Below the pieces are notes generated by a model that worked only from the letters and a program-made list of their open reading frames with translations, searched no databases and was not told the origin of the DNA. Position numbers and translations under genes: made by a program. Of a stretch of 64,000 bases of DNA, positions 29,079 to 37,143 are shown piece by piece. Numbering within the stretch: position 1 is the stretch's first letter; each line of letters begins with the position of its first letter. Source of the stretch: Ramlibacter tataouinensis (lineage in GTDB: Bacteria; Pseudomonadota; Gammaproteobacteria; Burkholderiales; Burkholderiaceae_C); assembly GCA_002427815.1 (NCBI GenBank), contig DIZF01000066.1, forward strand, positions 35,003 through 99,002, in the 5' to 3' direction.

Positions 29079-29774
29079 ATGGGATGCATCTTCAAAGCCA
29101 ACGGCCTGTACAGCCGGATGACGGTGGGTGCCGTGCTGCTGGCGGCCGGCGCCGGCTCGCGTCTGGGCGGGCGACCGAAAGCGCTGCTCGAACTCGGTGG
29201 TGTGCCGCTGATCATGCGCCAGCTGATCGCGCTGTCAGGGGCCGGCGTCGACGAGGTCGTCGTGGTGCTCGGCCATCATGCGCAGGCGATCGAGGCCGCT
29301 GTGCGCCAGTTCCCGATCACGCTGGCGCACAACCCGTCGCCCGACGACGGCCAGGCCTCGTCGGTTCGCATCGGGCTGCAGGCACTGTCGCCCAGGCTCG
29401 ACGCGGTGATCGTCGCGCTGGCCGATCAGCCGTTGATCAACGCGCAGGACATCACCGCGCTGATAGCCGCGTTCAAGAAGCGCGGCGACGCCGCCATGGT
29501 GGTGCCGCGGGTGACGACCGCAAGCGGCGATCCCCAACCGGGCAATCCGGTGATCTTCGACGCAGCGCTGCGCGAGCAATGGCTGTCCGGTGCTGCCGAT
29601 CTCGCATGCCGGAAGTGGCGGCAGGCCCATCCCGAGCGCGTGCTCTGGTTCGACACCGACAACCGGCGCTTTCGCGTCGACATCGACACGCTGGAGGATC
29701 TGGAGCGCTTTGCCGCGAGCACCGGTCACACGCTGACATGGCCGTCGGCGCTCGCACGGGAAGAGGCCGTATGA
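29079..29774 (+). CDS. Molybdenum cofactor nucleotidyltransferase (MobA/MocA-like)
   Basis: 231-residue NTP-transferase domain protein. The N-terminal VGAVLLAAGAGSRLGGRPKALLELGGVPLI holds the nucleotide-binding LAAG.S.R.G..K signature. VIVALADQPLI has the catalytic Asp, and PQPGNPVIFDAAL and VDIDTLEDLERF are MocA-like. MocA attaches CMP to molybdopterin to give MCD, the form used by CO dehydrogenases, so a MocA role fits the locus. The ATG has an agatagga site upstream; an internal ATG at 29118 (MTVGAV) is also possible. Confidence 0.85.
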   Translation: MGCIFKANGLYSRMTVGAVLLAAGAGSRLGGRPKALLELGGVPLIMRQLIALSGAGVDEVVVVLGHHAQAIEAAVRQFPITLAHNPSPDDGQASSVRIGLQALSPRLDAVIVALADQPLINAQDITALIAAFKKRGDAAMVVPRVTTASGDPQPGNPVIFDAALREQWLSGAADLACRKWRQAHPERVLWFDTDNRRFRVDIDTLEDLERFAASTGHTLTWPSALAREEAV

Positions 29775-29988
29775 AGCGAAGGGCGAGGGGCCCCGCTTGC
29801 GGGGATCGACCAGCGCAGTGCGGCCATGGCATCCGACGCCAAGGTCGTTCGATCCAGGACCATCTGCCGGAGGATGCCGTATGAAGCGAAGGGCGAGGGG
29901 CCCCGCTTGCGGGGATCGACCAGCGCAGTGCGGCCATGGCATCCGACGCCAAGGCCGTTCGATCCAGGACCATCTGCCGGAGGATGCC
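29771..29988 (+). repeat. 110-bp tandem duplication, two copies
   Basis: Positions 29771-29880 and 29881-29988 are almost identical, with one clear internal difference (gtc against gcc, near 29845 and 29955). Each unit starts ATGAAGCGAAGG, contains a GGCCCCGC..GCGGGG hairpin and ends with a ggaggatgcc ribosome-site-like stretch. The first unit overlaps the nucleotidyltransferase stop; the second leads into the membrane-protein gene. Each also encodes a possible 37-codon reading frame that I do not regard as a gene. Confidence 0.9.
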
Positions 29989-29990
29989 AC

Positions 29991-31166
29991 ATGACCCGCC
30001 TGGCCGGTGCCGTGCTGCTGCGTCTGACGCTGGCGCGCGCCTGCGCCTGGGCGCTGCTGGTCGCGGGCTGGGTCGGCATCGGCAGCTTCGCGCTGCAGTT
30101 CGCACCGTCCGTGAGCTACGGCTTTGCGCTCGTCGCCTTGTGGCTGGTGGCGCTGGGCGCCGCCGCCGCCGTGGCTACGCGCGGCGGCATGCGCCGGTGG
30201 ACGCGCGCGCTGGCCCTGGTCGCCGGCGCGGCGATCACCGTCGTCGGTTTGTCGTCGTCGGTGCATGGCGGGGGCATGGTCGCCGTGCTGCTGGCGCTCG
30301 TCGGCTGGGCGGCGTTGACGGCGCTGGCATCCGGTGTGGTGCGCAGCCTGCGCCTGGCGCAATCCGCGGCGCCGGCGCCGCCGGTCGCTGCCGCGAGCCT
30401 GGGTGCCCTGTGCGCTGGCCTGGCGTTGGGCGACCCCGGCGACTTGCCCGCGCTCGCCACTCGCCTGGCGATATTCGTAGTCGCGACCGCCGCCTTGCTC
30501 GTGCTGCTGCAGCGCCGGATCGACGAGGGTCCACGCGTGCCGGGGTGCCGCGCCGGCCTGTTCGATTGTTCGCTGCCGGCCTGGCCTTCGGGCGCGTGGC
30601 ACGACCTGCGGCAATGGCCGATGCTGCTGGCCGGGCTGGCCATGCTGCCGATGATGGCGGCCTGGTGCAGCGCCGAGGCGGTAGCGCCGCAGACCATGGT
30701 GCTGCTGCATCTGGGGGCGATGTTCGGCCCGCCGCTGGTGCTTAGGGCGTCCGTCTCGCGCTGGTCGCAGGGCACCCTGTCGCTCGTATGCGCCATGCTG
30801 CTGGCGGCAGGAGCGGGCTTTGTGACGTGGGCCCCTGCGCCGCTGGACCTGCTGGGCCTGGCCGTCACGCATGGGGCCGCGTGGGGACTGGCCTGGAGCG
30901 GGCAGTTATGGGCGCCGGCGCGGCGCGGCCGGCAGGGCGCATCGCCCTTGCGTGCCGCCGCGGGTTATGCGGTGTTGACGCTGGCCTTCGGGCTCCTCGT
31001 GGAGCATTTCGGCGTGCGCGGCGTAGCGGCGATGCACGTGGCGTTGGGCCTGGCCGCCGCGCTGGCCTGGTTGTTCGCGCTGGTGGCCGGTCCCGGGTCG
31101 GCGGTGACCGATCGCGGGCATTCTCCGGCGGCCCGGCCGCCGGCTCGTCATGGCGGTGGGCAATGA
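29991..31166 (+). CDS. Multi-pass membrane protein of unknown function, cox locus
   Basis: 391-residue protein with about ten predicted hydrophobic segments, rich in Ala, Leu and Gly (for example ALLVAGWVGIGSFALQF, ALVALWLVALGAAAAVA, MLLAGLAMLPMMAAWCSAEAVAP). No family motif is recognised and no signal peptide or catalytic signature is seen. It starts with ATG at 29991, served by the ggaggatgcc site in the tandem repeat. It closes the cox group, and by position could be a membrane partner or transporter of the CO dehydrogenase system, analogous to but not recognisably the CoxK/CoxB membrane proteins. Confidence 0.7.
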   Translation: MTRLAGAVLLRLTLARACAWALLVAGWVGIGSFALQFAPSVSYGFALVALWLVALGAAAAVATRGGMRRWTRALALVAGAAITVVGLSSSVHGGGMVAVLLALVGWAALTALASGVVRSLRLAQSAAPAPPVAAASLGALCAGLALGDPGDLPALATRLAIFVVATAALLVLLQRRIDEGPRVPGCRAGLFDCSLPAWPSGAWHDLRQWPMLLAGLAMLPMMAAWCSAEAVAPQTMVLLHLGAMFGPPLVLRASVSRWSQGTLSLVCAMLLAAGAGFVTWAPAPLDLLGLAVTHGAAWGLAWSGQLWAPARRGRQGASPLRAAAGYAVLTLAFGLLVEHFGVRGVAAMHVALGLAAALAWLFALVAGPGSAVTDRGHSPAARPPARHGGGQ

Positions 31167-31208
31167 TCTGTTGCACACTGGCAGGCAGTTCGAATCCATC
31201 GGAAGCGG

Positions 31209-33254
31209 ATGAAGGCGATACGTGCCCTCCTTGTCATGGTTGCCGCGTTGACGGTGCTGGGTGTGCAAGCCCAGCAGGCGACAGCGCACCTGAACCTGGA
31301 GCTAAGCCTCGACCCGCTCACCAGGAAATTCGAGGCCAAGGCGGATCTGACAACCACCGGTCGGGTGGACTTGGCGCTCGACCCGCTGTTCAAGGTTTCC
31401 CATGTCACGCTGAACGGCGTGAATGTGCCCGTCGAGAGACCGGCGGCCTCGAGCCTTGGCCCGGGGTCTGCGCAACAAGCTGCAAGCGGCGCGCCACAAC
31501 GCCTCAGGATGGAGTATTCCGGCACCTTGCCGGCGCTGCCCCAGGGCCAGCAAGGCAACTCGCCCAATCCGGCCGGCCTGTTTGCCTCGCCTGAGGGCAG
31601 CTTTCTGGCGGCCGGTGCCGGCTGGTACCCCGACCCGGGCGTTCCATTCACTTATCGGGTGAGGCTGTCGCTGCCCGCCGGCCAGAAGGCCCTCGCACCG
31701 GGCCGGCAAACCCGCCGGAGCGAGAGCGGTGCCCGCTACAGCGCGGAGTACAACTTCGATCATCCCGCCGAAGGCATCTGGGTCATGGCGGGCCCCTACC
31801 AGGTGGCGCAGCAATCCTTTGTGTTGGACGGCGGCAAGCCGGTCACGGTCAGCACCTGGTTTCACCCCGAGCTTTCCGGCCTTGCCGCCGATTACCTGCG
31901 CGACAGCGGCCGCTACATCCGGCGGTACAGCCGGCTGATCGGCAATTACCCGTTCGAGGACTTCAGCATCGTCTCCAGCCCCTTGTCGCATGGCCTGGGC
32001 ATGCCCAGCCTCACCTACATCGGGCGGGACGTCCTGCGCCTGCCCTTCATCCGTGCGACTTCGCTGGGGCACGAGGTGTTGCACAACTGGTGGGGCAACG
32101 GCGTCTATCCCGAATGGTCGGCGGGTAACTGGTCGGAGGGACTGACCACCTTCATGGCCGACTACGCCTTCCGGGAGGACGAGTCGGCGCAGGCCGCCCG
32201 TGAGATGCGCCTGAACTGGCTGCGCGACCTGGCTGCGGTCGCGCCGTCGGACGAGACGTCGCTGGTGGACTTCAAGTCGCGCAGCCACGGAATCTCCTCC
32301 GTGATCGGCTACGCCAAATCGGCGATGGTGTTCTTCATGCTGCGCGATGAAATCGGGCCACCGGCGTTCGAGCGGGGCATCCGCCTGTTCTGGCAACGCC
32401 ACCGGTTCCAGACCGCGAACTGGAAAGACCTGGAAAGCGCGTTTTCCGAAGCGAGCGGTCGTGACCTGTCGGGCTTCTTCGCGCAATGGACCACTCGCCC
32501 GTCTTCCCCTCGACTGGTCCTCGCCCCCGTGGAGAACCCGGCGGCAAGCGGCGGTCTCCAGCTGGTTCAACAGGGCGATGTGTTTGACCTGCTGGTGCCG
32601 CTGCGCATCCGGATGGCTTCGGGCGAAACACGCGAGCTGAAGGTGCGGGTGCGGGACAGGCAAACCGTCGTCGATCTGTCTTCGGCGTCGCTTCCGGCCG
32701 GAGACAAGGTTGTGGAACTCGACCCCGAGTTGCGTCTCTGGCGCCGATTGGACCCGCAGGCCCTGCCGCCCATCTTTCGGGAGGCGTTCATATCCCCCCG
32801 TTCGCAAGTGTTCCTGGCCAGGCGCAGCCCGGAGTGGACCGCGCCGGCCGTGGCCCTTGCGGAAAGGTTGCTGGACTCCCCGGCGCGCCAGGTGTCCGAG
32901 GCCGAACTGCTGTCTTCACCCGGAGCGCCCGCGCTCGTGGTGGGTGACCGCGACAGCATCGTGCGGTTGCTTTCAACGCTGGGCCTGGGCGGACTGCCCG
33001 ATGTGCTGTTCCAGGAAAACCCGGCCAATCCGATCGACCCGCGCCCGCTCAAGGGCTCTGCACAGGCATGGACCGCGCGTGCGGCCAACGGCAAGACCTT
33101 CGCCTTCGTGATGGCCGACGACCCTTCGAAGCTCGGACCGCTGCAGCGGTCGATGCCACACTACGGCCGGCAGAGCTGGCTGGCGTTCCAGGATGGGCGA
33201 GTGGTCGGCCAGGGAGCCTGGCCGGCGCCGGCGCAGACTCTGGCCATCCGATAA
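31209..33254 (+). CDS. M1-family metallopeptidase-like protein, exported
   Basis: 681-residue protein with a signal peptide (MKAIRALLVMVAALTVLGVQAQ). The zinc site is HEVLH (His288, Glu289, His292) followed by NWWGNG and Glu310 in NWSEGL. The third ligand comes after 17 residues instead of the usual 18. The GXMEN substrate motif of classic aminopeptidases is not seen (SHGLGMPSL is in its place). Residues about 440-680 form an unassigned C-terminal region. It probably acts in the periplasm on peptides. Not obviously linked to CO oxidation. Confidence 0.8.
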   Translation: MKAIRALLVMVAALTVLGVQAQQATAHLNLELSLDPLTRKFEAKADLTTTGRVDLALDPLFKVSHVTLNGVNVPVERPAASSLGPGSAQQAASGAPQRLRMEYSGTLPALPQGQQGNSPNPAGLFASPEGSFLAAGAGWYPDPGVPFTYRVRLSLPAGQKALAPGRQTRRSESGARYSAEYNFDHPAEGIWVMAGPYQVAQQSFVLDGGKPVTVSTWFHPELSGLAADYLRDSGRYIRRYSRLIGNYPFEDFSIVSSPLSHGLGMPSLTYIGRDVLRLPFIRATSLGHEVLHNWWGNGVYPEWSAGNWSEGLTTFMADYAFREDESAQAAREMRLNWLRDLAAVAPSDETSLVDFKSRSHGISSVIGYAKSAMVFFMLRDEIGPPAFERGIRLFWQRHRFQTANWKDLESAFSEASGRDLSGFFAQWTTRPSSPRLVLAPVENPAASGGLQLVQQGDVFDLLVPLRIRMASGETRELKVRVRDRQTVVDLSSASLPAGDKVVELDPELRLWRRLDPQALPPIFREAFISPRSQVFLARRSPEWTAPAVALAERLLDSPARQVSEAELLSSPGAPALVVGDRDSIVRLLSTLGLGGLPDVLFQENPANPIDPRPLKGSAQAWTARAANGKTFAFVMADDPSKLGPLQRSMPHYGRQSWLAFQDGRVVGQGAWPAPAQTLAIR

Positions 33255-33278
33255 GACGTCAACCAGGATTCGAAAACT

Positions 33279-34886
33279 ATGACTCCCACTTTTTCTTCTG
33301 CCGACGTGCGCCGGCGCCTGCAGGCGCGGCAGGAGATCGCCCTGATCGACCTGCGCGAGGAGGGCCCTTACTCGCAAGGCCATCCGCTGTGGGCCGCCAA
33401 CATGCCGCTGTCGCGACTGGAACTCGAGGCCCGGCGCCGCATCCCCCGCCTGGACACGCTGATCGTGATCTATGGCGAATACGAAGGCGTGGACCTGGTC
33501 CCGCTCGCGGCGCAACGCCTCGCCGCGCTCGGCTACACGGGCGTGCATGTGCTCGAAGGCGGTCTGGGCGGATGGCGCGCTGCCGGGGGTGAACTGTTCC
33601 GCGATGTCAATGTGCCCAGCAAGGCGTTCGGCGAATGGGTTGAGCACCAGCGGCACACCCCCTCGCTGTCGGCGCACGAGGTGCAGGCGCTGATCGACGG
33701 ACACGCCGACCCGGTGGTGCTCGACGCCCGCCGCTACGACGAATACCAGAACATGAGCATCCCGACCGCCATCAGCGTGCCGGGGGCCGAACTCGTCCTG
33801 CGGGTCCGCGAACTGGCGCCGGATCCCAGGACCCAGGTCATCGTCAATTGCGCCGGCCGCACCCGCAGTCTCATCGGCACCCAGTCGCTGGTCAATGCCG
33901 GCATTCCCAACCCGGTCGCCGCGCTGCGCAACGGCACCATCGGATGGAAGCTCGCCGGACTGGCGCTCGACCACGGTGCCTCGCGCCGGGCGCCCGCGCC
34001 GAGCAAAGCCAATCTGGCGATAGCGCAGGCGCAGGCGCGTGCCGTGGCGGGAAAAGCCGGCGTGCGCACGATTGCCTTCGAAAAGCTGTCCTCGCTGGCA
34101 GCGCCGGGGCGCACGGTCTATCGCTTCGACGTGCGCTCCCCGGATGAATACGAAGCCGGCCACCTCGCGGGCTTCGCCAGCGCGCCCGGCGGCCAGCTGG
34201 TACAGGAAACCGATCACCACGCGCCGGTGCGCGGAGCGCGCCTGGTGCTTGCGGACGACGAGGGCGTGCGGGCGCCGATGACGGCGTCCTGGCTGGCGCA
34301 AATGGGCTGGGAGGTCCATGTGCTGGAGCCGATGCCGTCATTGACGGGCCAGGAGCCCGGTGCGCCGCTGACGCCTGGCGTGGCTGCACCGGCTGCAGCC
34401 GAGCTATCGGTCACGACCTTGTCGCAGTGGCTGCAGGAAACGCCGGCTACTGTCGCTGTGATCGACGTATCCACCAGCGCCAGCTATGCCGCAAGGCACA
34501 TCCCGGGCGCGTGGTTCGCCATTCGGGCGCAGCTTGCCCAGGCGCTGGACCGCATTCCCCCTGCGACCCGGTACGTGGTGACGGGCGACAGCAATGCGCT
34601 TGCCGCCTTCGCTGCCCAGGATTTGCGGGGGCTGCTGGTGGATCGCCGCAGCGATGGGCAGGCATGGCTGCTGGCCGGCGGCAACGCAGCCTGGTGGGCG
34701 GCCGGGCTGCCGGCCCAATCACAGGAGCAGCGCCACGCTACGCCGCCGGTGGACCGCTATCGCCGCCCCTACGAAGGAACGGCCGCGCCGACGCAGGCGA
34801 TGCAGGACTATCTGGACTGGGAGTTTGGATTGGTGGCGCAACTGGAGCGCGACGGCACCCATTGCTTCAACGTGCTGGCCGCGTAG
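33279..34886 (+). CDS. Multi-domain rhodanese-like protein (four repeats)
   Basis: 535-residue protein with four rhodanese-like modules at about residues 5-110, 125-235, 255-345 and 375-485. Only the second has the catalytic Cys (Cys191 in VIVNCAGRTRSLIG). The first (VIYGEYEGVDL), third (LVLADDEGVRA) and fourth (YVVTGDSNALA) lack it. Such proteins move sulfane sulfur, and the inactive modules may bind partners. The C-terminal 40 residues (YRRPYEGTAAPTQAMQDYLDWEFGLVAQLERDGT) form a conserved tail. It starts 24 bases after the peptidase gene. A role in sulfide supply to the Mo-Cu-S site is possible but speculative. Confidence 0.85.
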   Translation: MTPTFSSADVRRRLQARQEIALIDLREEGPYSQGHPLWAANMPLSRLELEARRRIPRLDTLIVIYGEYEGVDLVPLAAQRLAALGYTGVHVLEGGLGGWRAAGGELFRDVNVPSKAFGEWVEHQRHTPSLSAHEVQALIDGHADPVVLDARRYDEYQNMSIPTAISVPGAELVLRVRELAPDPRTQVIVNCAGRTRSLIGTQSLVNAGIPNPVAALRNGTIGWKLAGLALDHGASRRAPAPSKANLAIAQAQARAVAGKAGVRTIAFEKLSSLAAPGRTVYRFDVRSPDEYEAGHLAGFASAPGGQLVQETDHHAPVRGARLVLADDEGVRAPMTASWLAQMGWEVHVLEPMPSLTGQEPGAPLTPGVAAPAAAELSVTTLSQWLQETPATVAVIDVSTSASYAARHIPGAWFAIRAQLAQALDRIPPATRYVVTGDSNALAAFAAQDLRGLLVDRRSDGQAWLLAGGNAAWWAAGLPAQSQEQRHATPPVDRYRRPYEGTAAPTQAMQDYLDWEFGLVAQLERDGTHCFNVLAA

Positions 34887-34927
34887 TGGTCCGGCCGCGA
34901 AACTCCGCGTCGAACTCAGCGTCGAAC

Positions 34928-35797
34928 TCAGCGTCCTTCCTGAACCGGCGTTGCGGCCCCGCCTGCCTGCGCCGCCAGCGAAACCGCGACCGCCGCCGCC
35001 GGGTTCATGCTGTCGACCATCGAACTCGGGATCAGGATGGTCGTCCCCCGCTCCTTGGTGGTCTCGTAGATGATGTTCATCGCACGCAGCTGCAAGGCGC
35101 CCGGCTGCTCCGCATAGATCCGCGCCGCCTCCACGAACTTGCCCGCAATCTCCGCCTCGGCCGCGCCGAGAATGACGCGGGCCTGCTTCTCGCGTTCGGC
35201 CTGCGCCTGGCGCGACATGGCGTCCTGCAATGCCACGGGGATGGCCACGTCGCGGATCTCGACCGAACGCACGGTGATGCCCCACTCGCCGGTCTTGCTG
35301 CCGATATCCTCGCTCAGCTTCTGGTCGGCCGCACGGCGGTCGGACAGCAGCGCGCCCAGCATCGACGAGCCGATCATCTCGCGCAGGGAGGTCTGCGCCA
35401 CGCGATCGATGGCCAGCCGGTAATCCGTGATCGCCAGCGCCGCCTTCTGCGCATCGTGCACATGCCAGAAGATGATGGCGTCCACGTTCACCGGCACCGT
35501 ATCCCGCGTCAAGGCCTGCTCGGCATTGAAGGCGGTGGTCTGGATGCGCTCGTCGATCACGGCCACCACGTTGTCCACGATGGGAATGATCATGAACAGG
35601 CCGGGGCCTCTGACGCCCTGCAGCTTGCCGGCGCGCAGCACCACGAACTTCTGCCAGGTGTTGGCCATCTTGAGCGACAGCGCGACGATCCCTGCCAGGA
35701 CAAACAGGGCGATGCCCAAGCCCAACCGTCCAGTGGCCGCGGCCAGGGCGCCGGGCGCCGCGATGATGACGACAACAAAAAGGGTGATCGGGTTCAT
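34928..35797 (-). CDS. Slipin/stomatin-like SPFH-domain protein
   Basis: 289-residue membrane-associated SPFH protein. Two N-terminal hydrophobic segments (ITLFVVVIIAAPGALAAATG and LGLGIALFVLAGIVALSL) precede the SPFH domain (FVVLRAGKLQGVRGPGLFMIIPIVDNVVAVIDERIQT). A coiled-coil-like Ala/Glu-rich helix follows (AMSRQAQAEREKQARVILGAAEAEI). It forms oligomeric membrane scaffolds. No NfeD protease partner is adjacent. The start ATG at 35797 has a caggag ribosome site; a longer open frame upstream is not native. The decayed integron integrase begins about 100 bases upstream. Confidence 0.9.
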   Translation of the reverse strand: MNPITLFVVVIIAAPGALAAATGRLGLGIALFVLAGIVALSLKMANTWQKFVVLRAGKLQGVRGPGLFMIIPIVDNVVAVIDERIQTTAFNAEQALTRDTVPVNVDAIIFWHVHDAQKAALAITDYRLAIDRVAQTSLREMIGSSMLGALLSDRRAADQKLSEDIGSKTGEWGITVRSVEIRDVAIPVALQDAMSRQAQAEREKQARVILGAAEAEIAGKFVEAARIYAEQPGALQLRAMNIIYETTKERGTTILIPSSMVDSMNPAAAVAVSLAAQAGGAATPVQEGR

Positions 35798-35895
35798 CGT
35801 GGAACTCCTGCAGGGATGATTTTTGCAGTGTACGCCGCGTGTTGCTGCTGGCCAGGGGGTCGGCCAGAAGCAGATCTCAACCGCCAGCCATCGAG

Positions 35896-36504
35896 TCAAG
35901 AGGACTGAGGGAGTCCCAGGTTTCGGTCGTGCTCCCATACAGCATGGGCGGCAGCCAACTGCGCCTTCAGATGCGCCGCCAGGCTGCGGGGCAACATGAC
36001 TACGAGATCCTTGCCGCCCTTGCCGTCGCGCACTACCAGCGCAGCGCGCTCGAAATCGACATCCTTGACCCGCAGACACAAGCCCTCGGTCAGACGCATA
36101 CCCGTGCCATACAGCAACTTGCCCAGCAGGGCCATCTCGCCATCCAGCGCGCCCAGCAGCGCGGCCACTTCGCTTTGAGTCAGAACGCAAGGGATCCGCC
36201 GGGCTCGTGTCGGCCGCTTCAAGTCTTCGAGCCATGGCAGGGCGACGCCCAGGACATGGCGGTACAGGGAAAGCAACGCGCTGAGCGCCTGGTTGTGGGT
36301 GGACACGGACACATTGCGCTCGGTGGCCAGCATCGTCAAAAAGGCGCGAACCTCCTGCGCACCCATTTCGCGCGGATGGCGCATCGTCCCGGATCGGCCG
36401 TGCCAGCGGATGAAGAAACGAATCCAATAGCGGTAAGCCTGCTCGGTTCGCAGGCTATAGTGCCGGTAGCGAAGCACCTCGCGAACCTGGTCCAGCAGGC
36501 GCAA
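35896..36504 (-). pseudogene. intI: Truncated integron integrase (IntI-type tyrosine recombinase)
   Basis: 202 residues that align by eye with the first ~200 of integron integrases. HYSLRTEQAYRYWIRFFIRWHG, NVSVSTHNQALSALLSLYRHVL and LLYGTGMRLTEGLCLRVKDVDFERAALVVRDGKGGKD match IntI1 segments. The first catalytic Arg is Arg137. The frame stops after LGLPQSS, so the IntI-specific insertion, the His-x-x-Arg box and the Tyr nucleophile are missing (family length about 320-340). No remainder is visible toward the slipin gene. It is therefore inactive and the array is probably frozen. Start is a TTG at 36504, only 17 bases from the attI core. Confidence 0.88.
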
Positions 36505-36521
36505 AGGCTGGGCGACATTAC

Positions 36522-36528
36522 GTTAGAG
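36522..36528 (+). other. attI/first cassette core site (GTTAGAG)
   Basis: GTTAGAG marks the recombination point G|TT between attI and cassette 1. Its last six bases are the reverse complement of the CTCTAAC R'' motif of attC1, as expected if they belong to cassette 1. The AGAGG overlapping this site lies 6 bases before the isochorismatase ATG and would act as its ribosome site. No full attI with extra integrase-binding sites was recognised. Confidence 0.6.
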
Positions 36529-36535
36529 GTTTTCC

Positions 36536-37084
36536 ATGACCCAAGCATTGCTTCTCATCGACATTCAAAATGACTACTTCCCTGGCGGGGCTATGGAACT
36601 CGTTGGGAGTCCACTAGCTGGAGTTCAGGGCGGGAAGCTACTCCACGCATTCAGACAGAAATCTCTCCCGATTATTCACATCCAACACATCTCTACACGC
36701 CAAGGCGTAACTTTCTTCTTGCCAAATACGGCGGGCGTACAAATAAACGAGTGCGTAGCGCCAAAAGTGGGCGAAACAGTGTTTCAGAAGAATTTCCCAA
36801 ACAGCTTTCGTGAAACACCGCTGCTTGAGCATCTACGCAAGCATGACGTTACTCAGCTCGTTATCGCAGGCATGATGACCCAAATGTGCATTGATACAAC
36901 CACGCGCGCCGCTACTGACCTTGGCTTTCAGTGCCTTCTAGCTCATGATGCGTGTGCTACAAAATCCCTGTCATTTAATGGCGTTACTGTATCCGCCGAG
37001 AACGTGCAAACTGCATTTCTTGCCGCACTCAATGGCTTGTTTGCACGGGTGCTGTCTGTGGAAGAAATATGCACCAACCTCTAA
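36536..37084 (+). CDS. Isochorismatase-family cysteine hydrolase (cassette 1)
   Basis: 182-residue cytoplasmic hydrolase of the isochorismatase/nicotinamidase superfamily. The triad is visible: Asp9 in LLLIDIQNDYF, Lys85 in VFQKNFPNSF and Cys118 in GMMTQMCIDTTTRAA, including the cis-peptide region. Such cassette proteins are frequent in integrons; substrates range from nicotinamide to N-carbamoyl compounds. The base composition is clearly more AT-rich than that of flanking genes, consistent with acquisition. The stop codon TAA lies inside the attC1 R'' motif. The ribosome site is supplied by the core site. Confidence 0.9.
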   Translation: MTQALLLIDIQNDYFPGGAMELVGSPLAGVQGGKLLHAFRQKSLPIIHIQHISTRQGVTFFLPNTAGVQINECVAPKVGETVFQKNFPNSFRETPLLEHLRKHDVTQLVIAGMMTQMCIDTTTRAATDLGFQCLLAHDACATKSLSFNGVTVSAENVQTAFLAALNGLFARVLSVEEICTNL

Positions 37085-37143
37085 CCCGGCAGTCAACACG
37101 GACGCTGCGCGATAAAGCCGCGCAGCGCCGGTTACTTCTACGT
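37079..37143 (+). other. attC1 recombination site (5' part, interrupted by intron)
   Basis: R'' CTCTAAC (37079-37085) is followed by the CGGCAGTCAACACGGACGC / GCGCCGGTTAC arms and an inner hairpin GCTGCGCG/CGCGCAGC. The terminal R' core is split: GT at 37142-37143, then TATCC at 39042-39046 after the group II intron. Rejoined it reads GTTATCC, the start of cassette 2. Confidence 0.85.

Noticed and set aside
29771..29988. CRISPR-like array
   Set aside because: Only two long direct copies without spacers and no cas genes. It is a tandem duplication.
29881..29994. 37-codon gene in the tandem repeat
   Set aside because: It has a plausible ribosome site, but the same frame occurs in both repeat copies, is Arg-rich and overlaps the next start. 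More likely a by-product of the duplication.
34427..35908. 493-codon + frame across rhodanese and slipin genes
   Set aside because: It crosses from one gene's off-frame into the antisense of the slipin gene. Composition is shadow-like.
35896..36504. Phage or XerC/D integrase
   Set aside because: Motifs (HYSLRTEQAY, NVSVSTHNQALSALL, LLYGTGMRLTEGLCLRVKD) are those of integron integrases, and attC sites follow. No phage genes are near.
37100..37130. Intrinsic terminator after isochorismatase
   Set aside because: The GCTGCGCG/CGCGCAGC hairpin is the inner stem of attC1, and no U-run follows.
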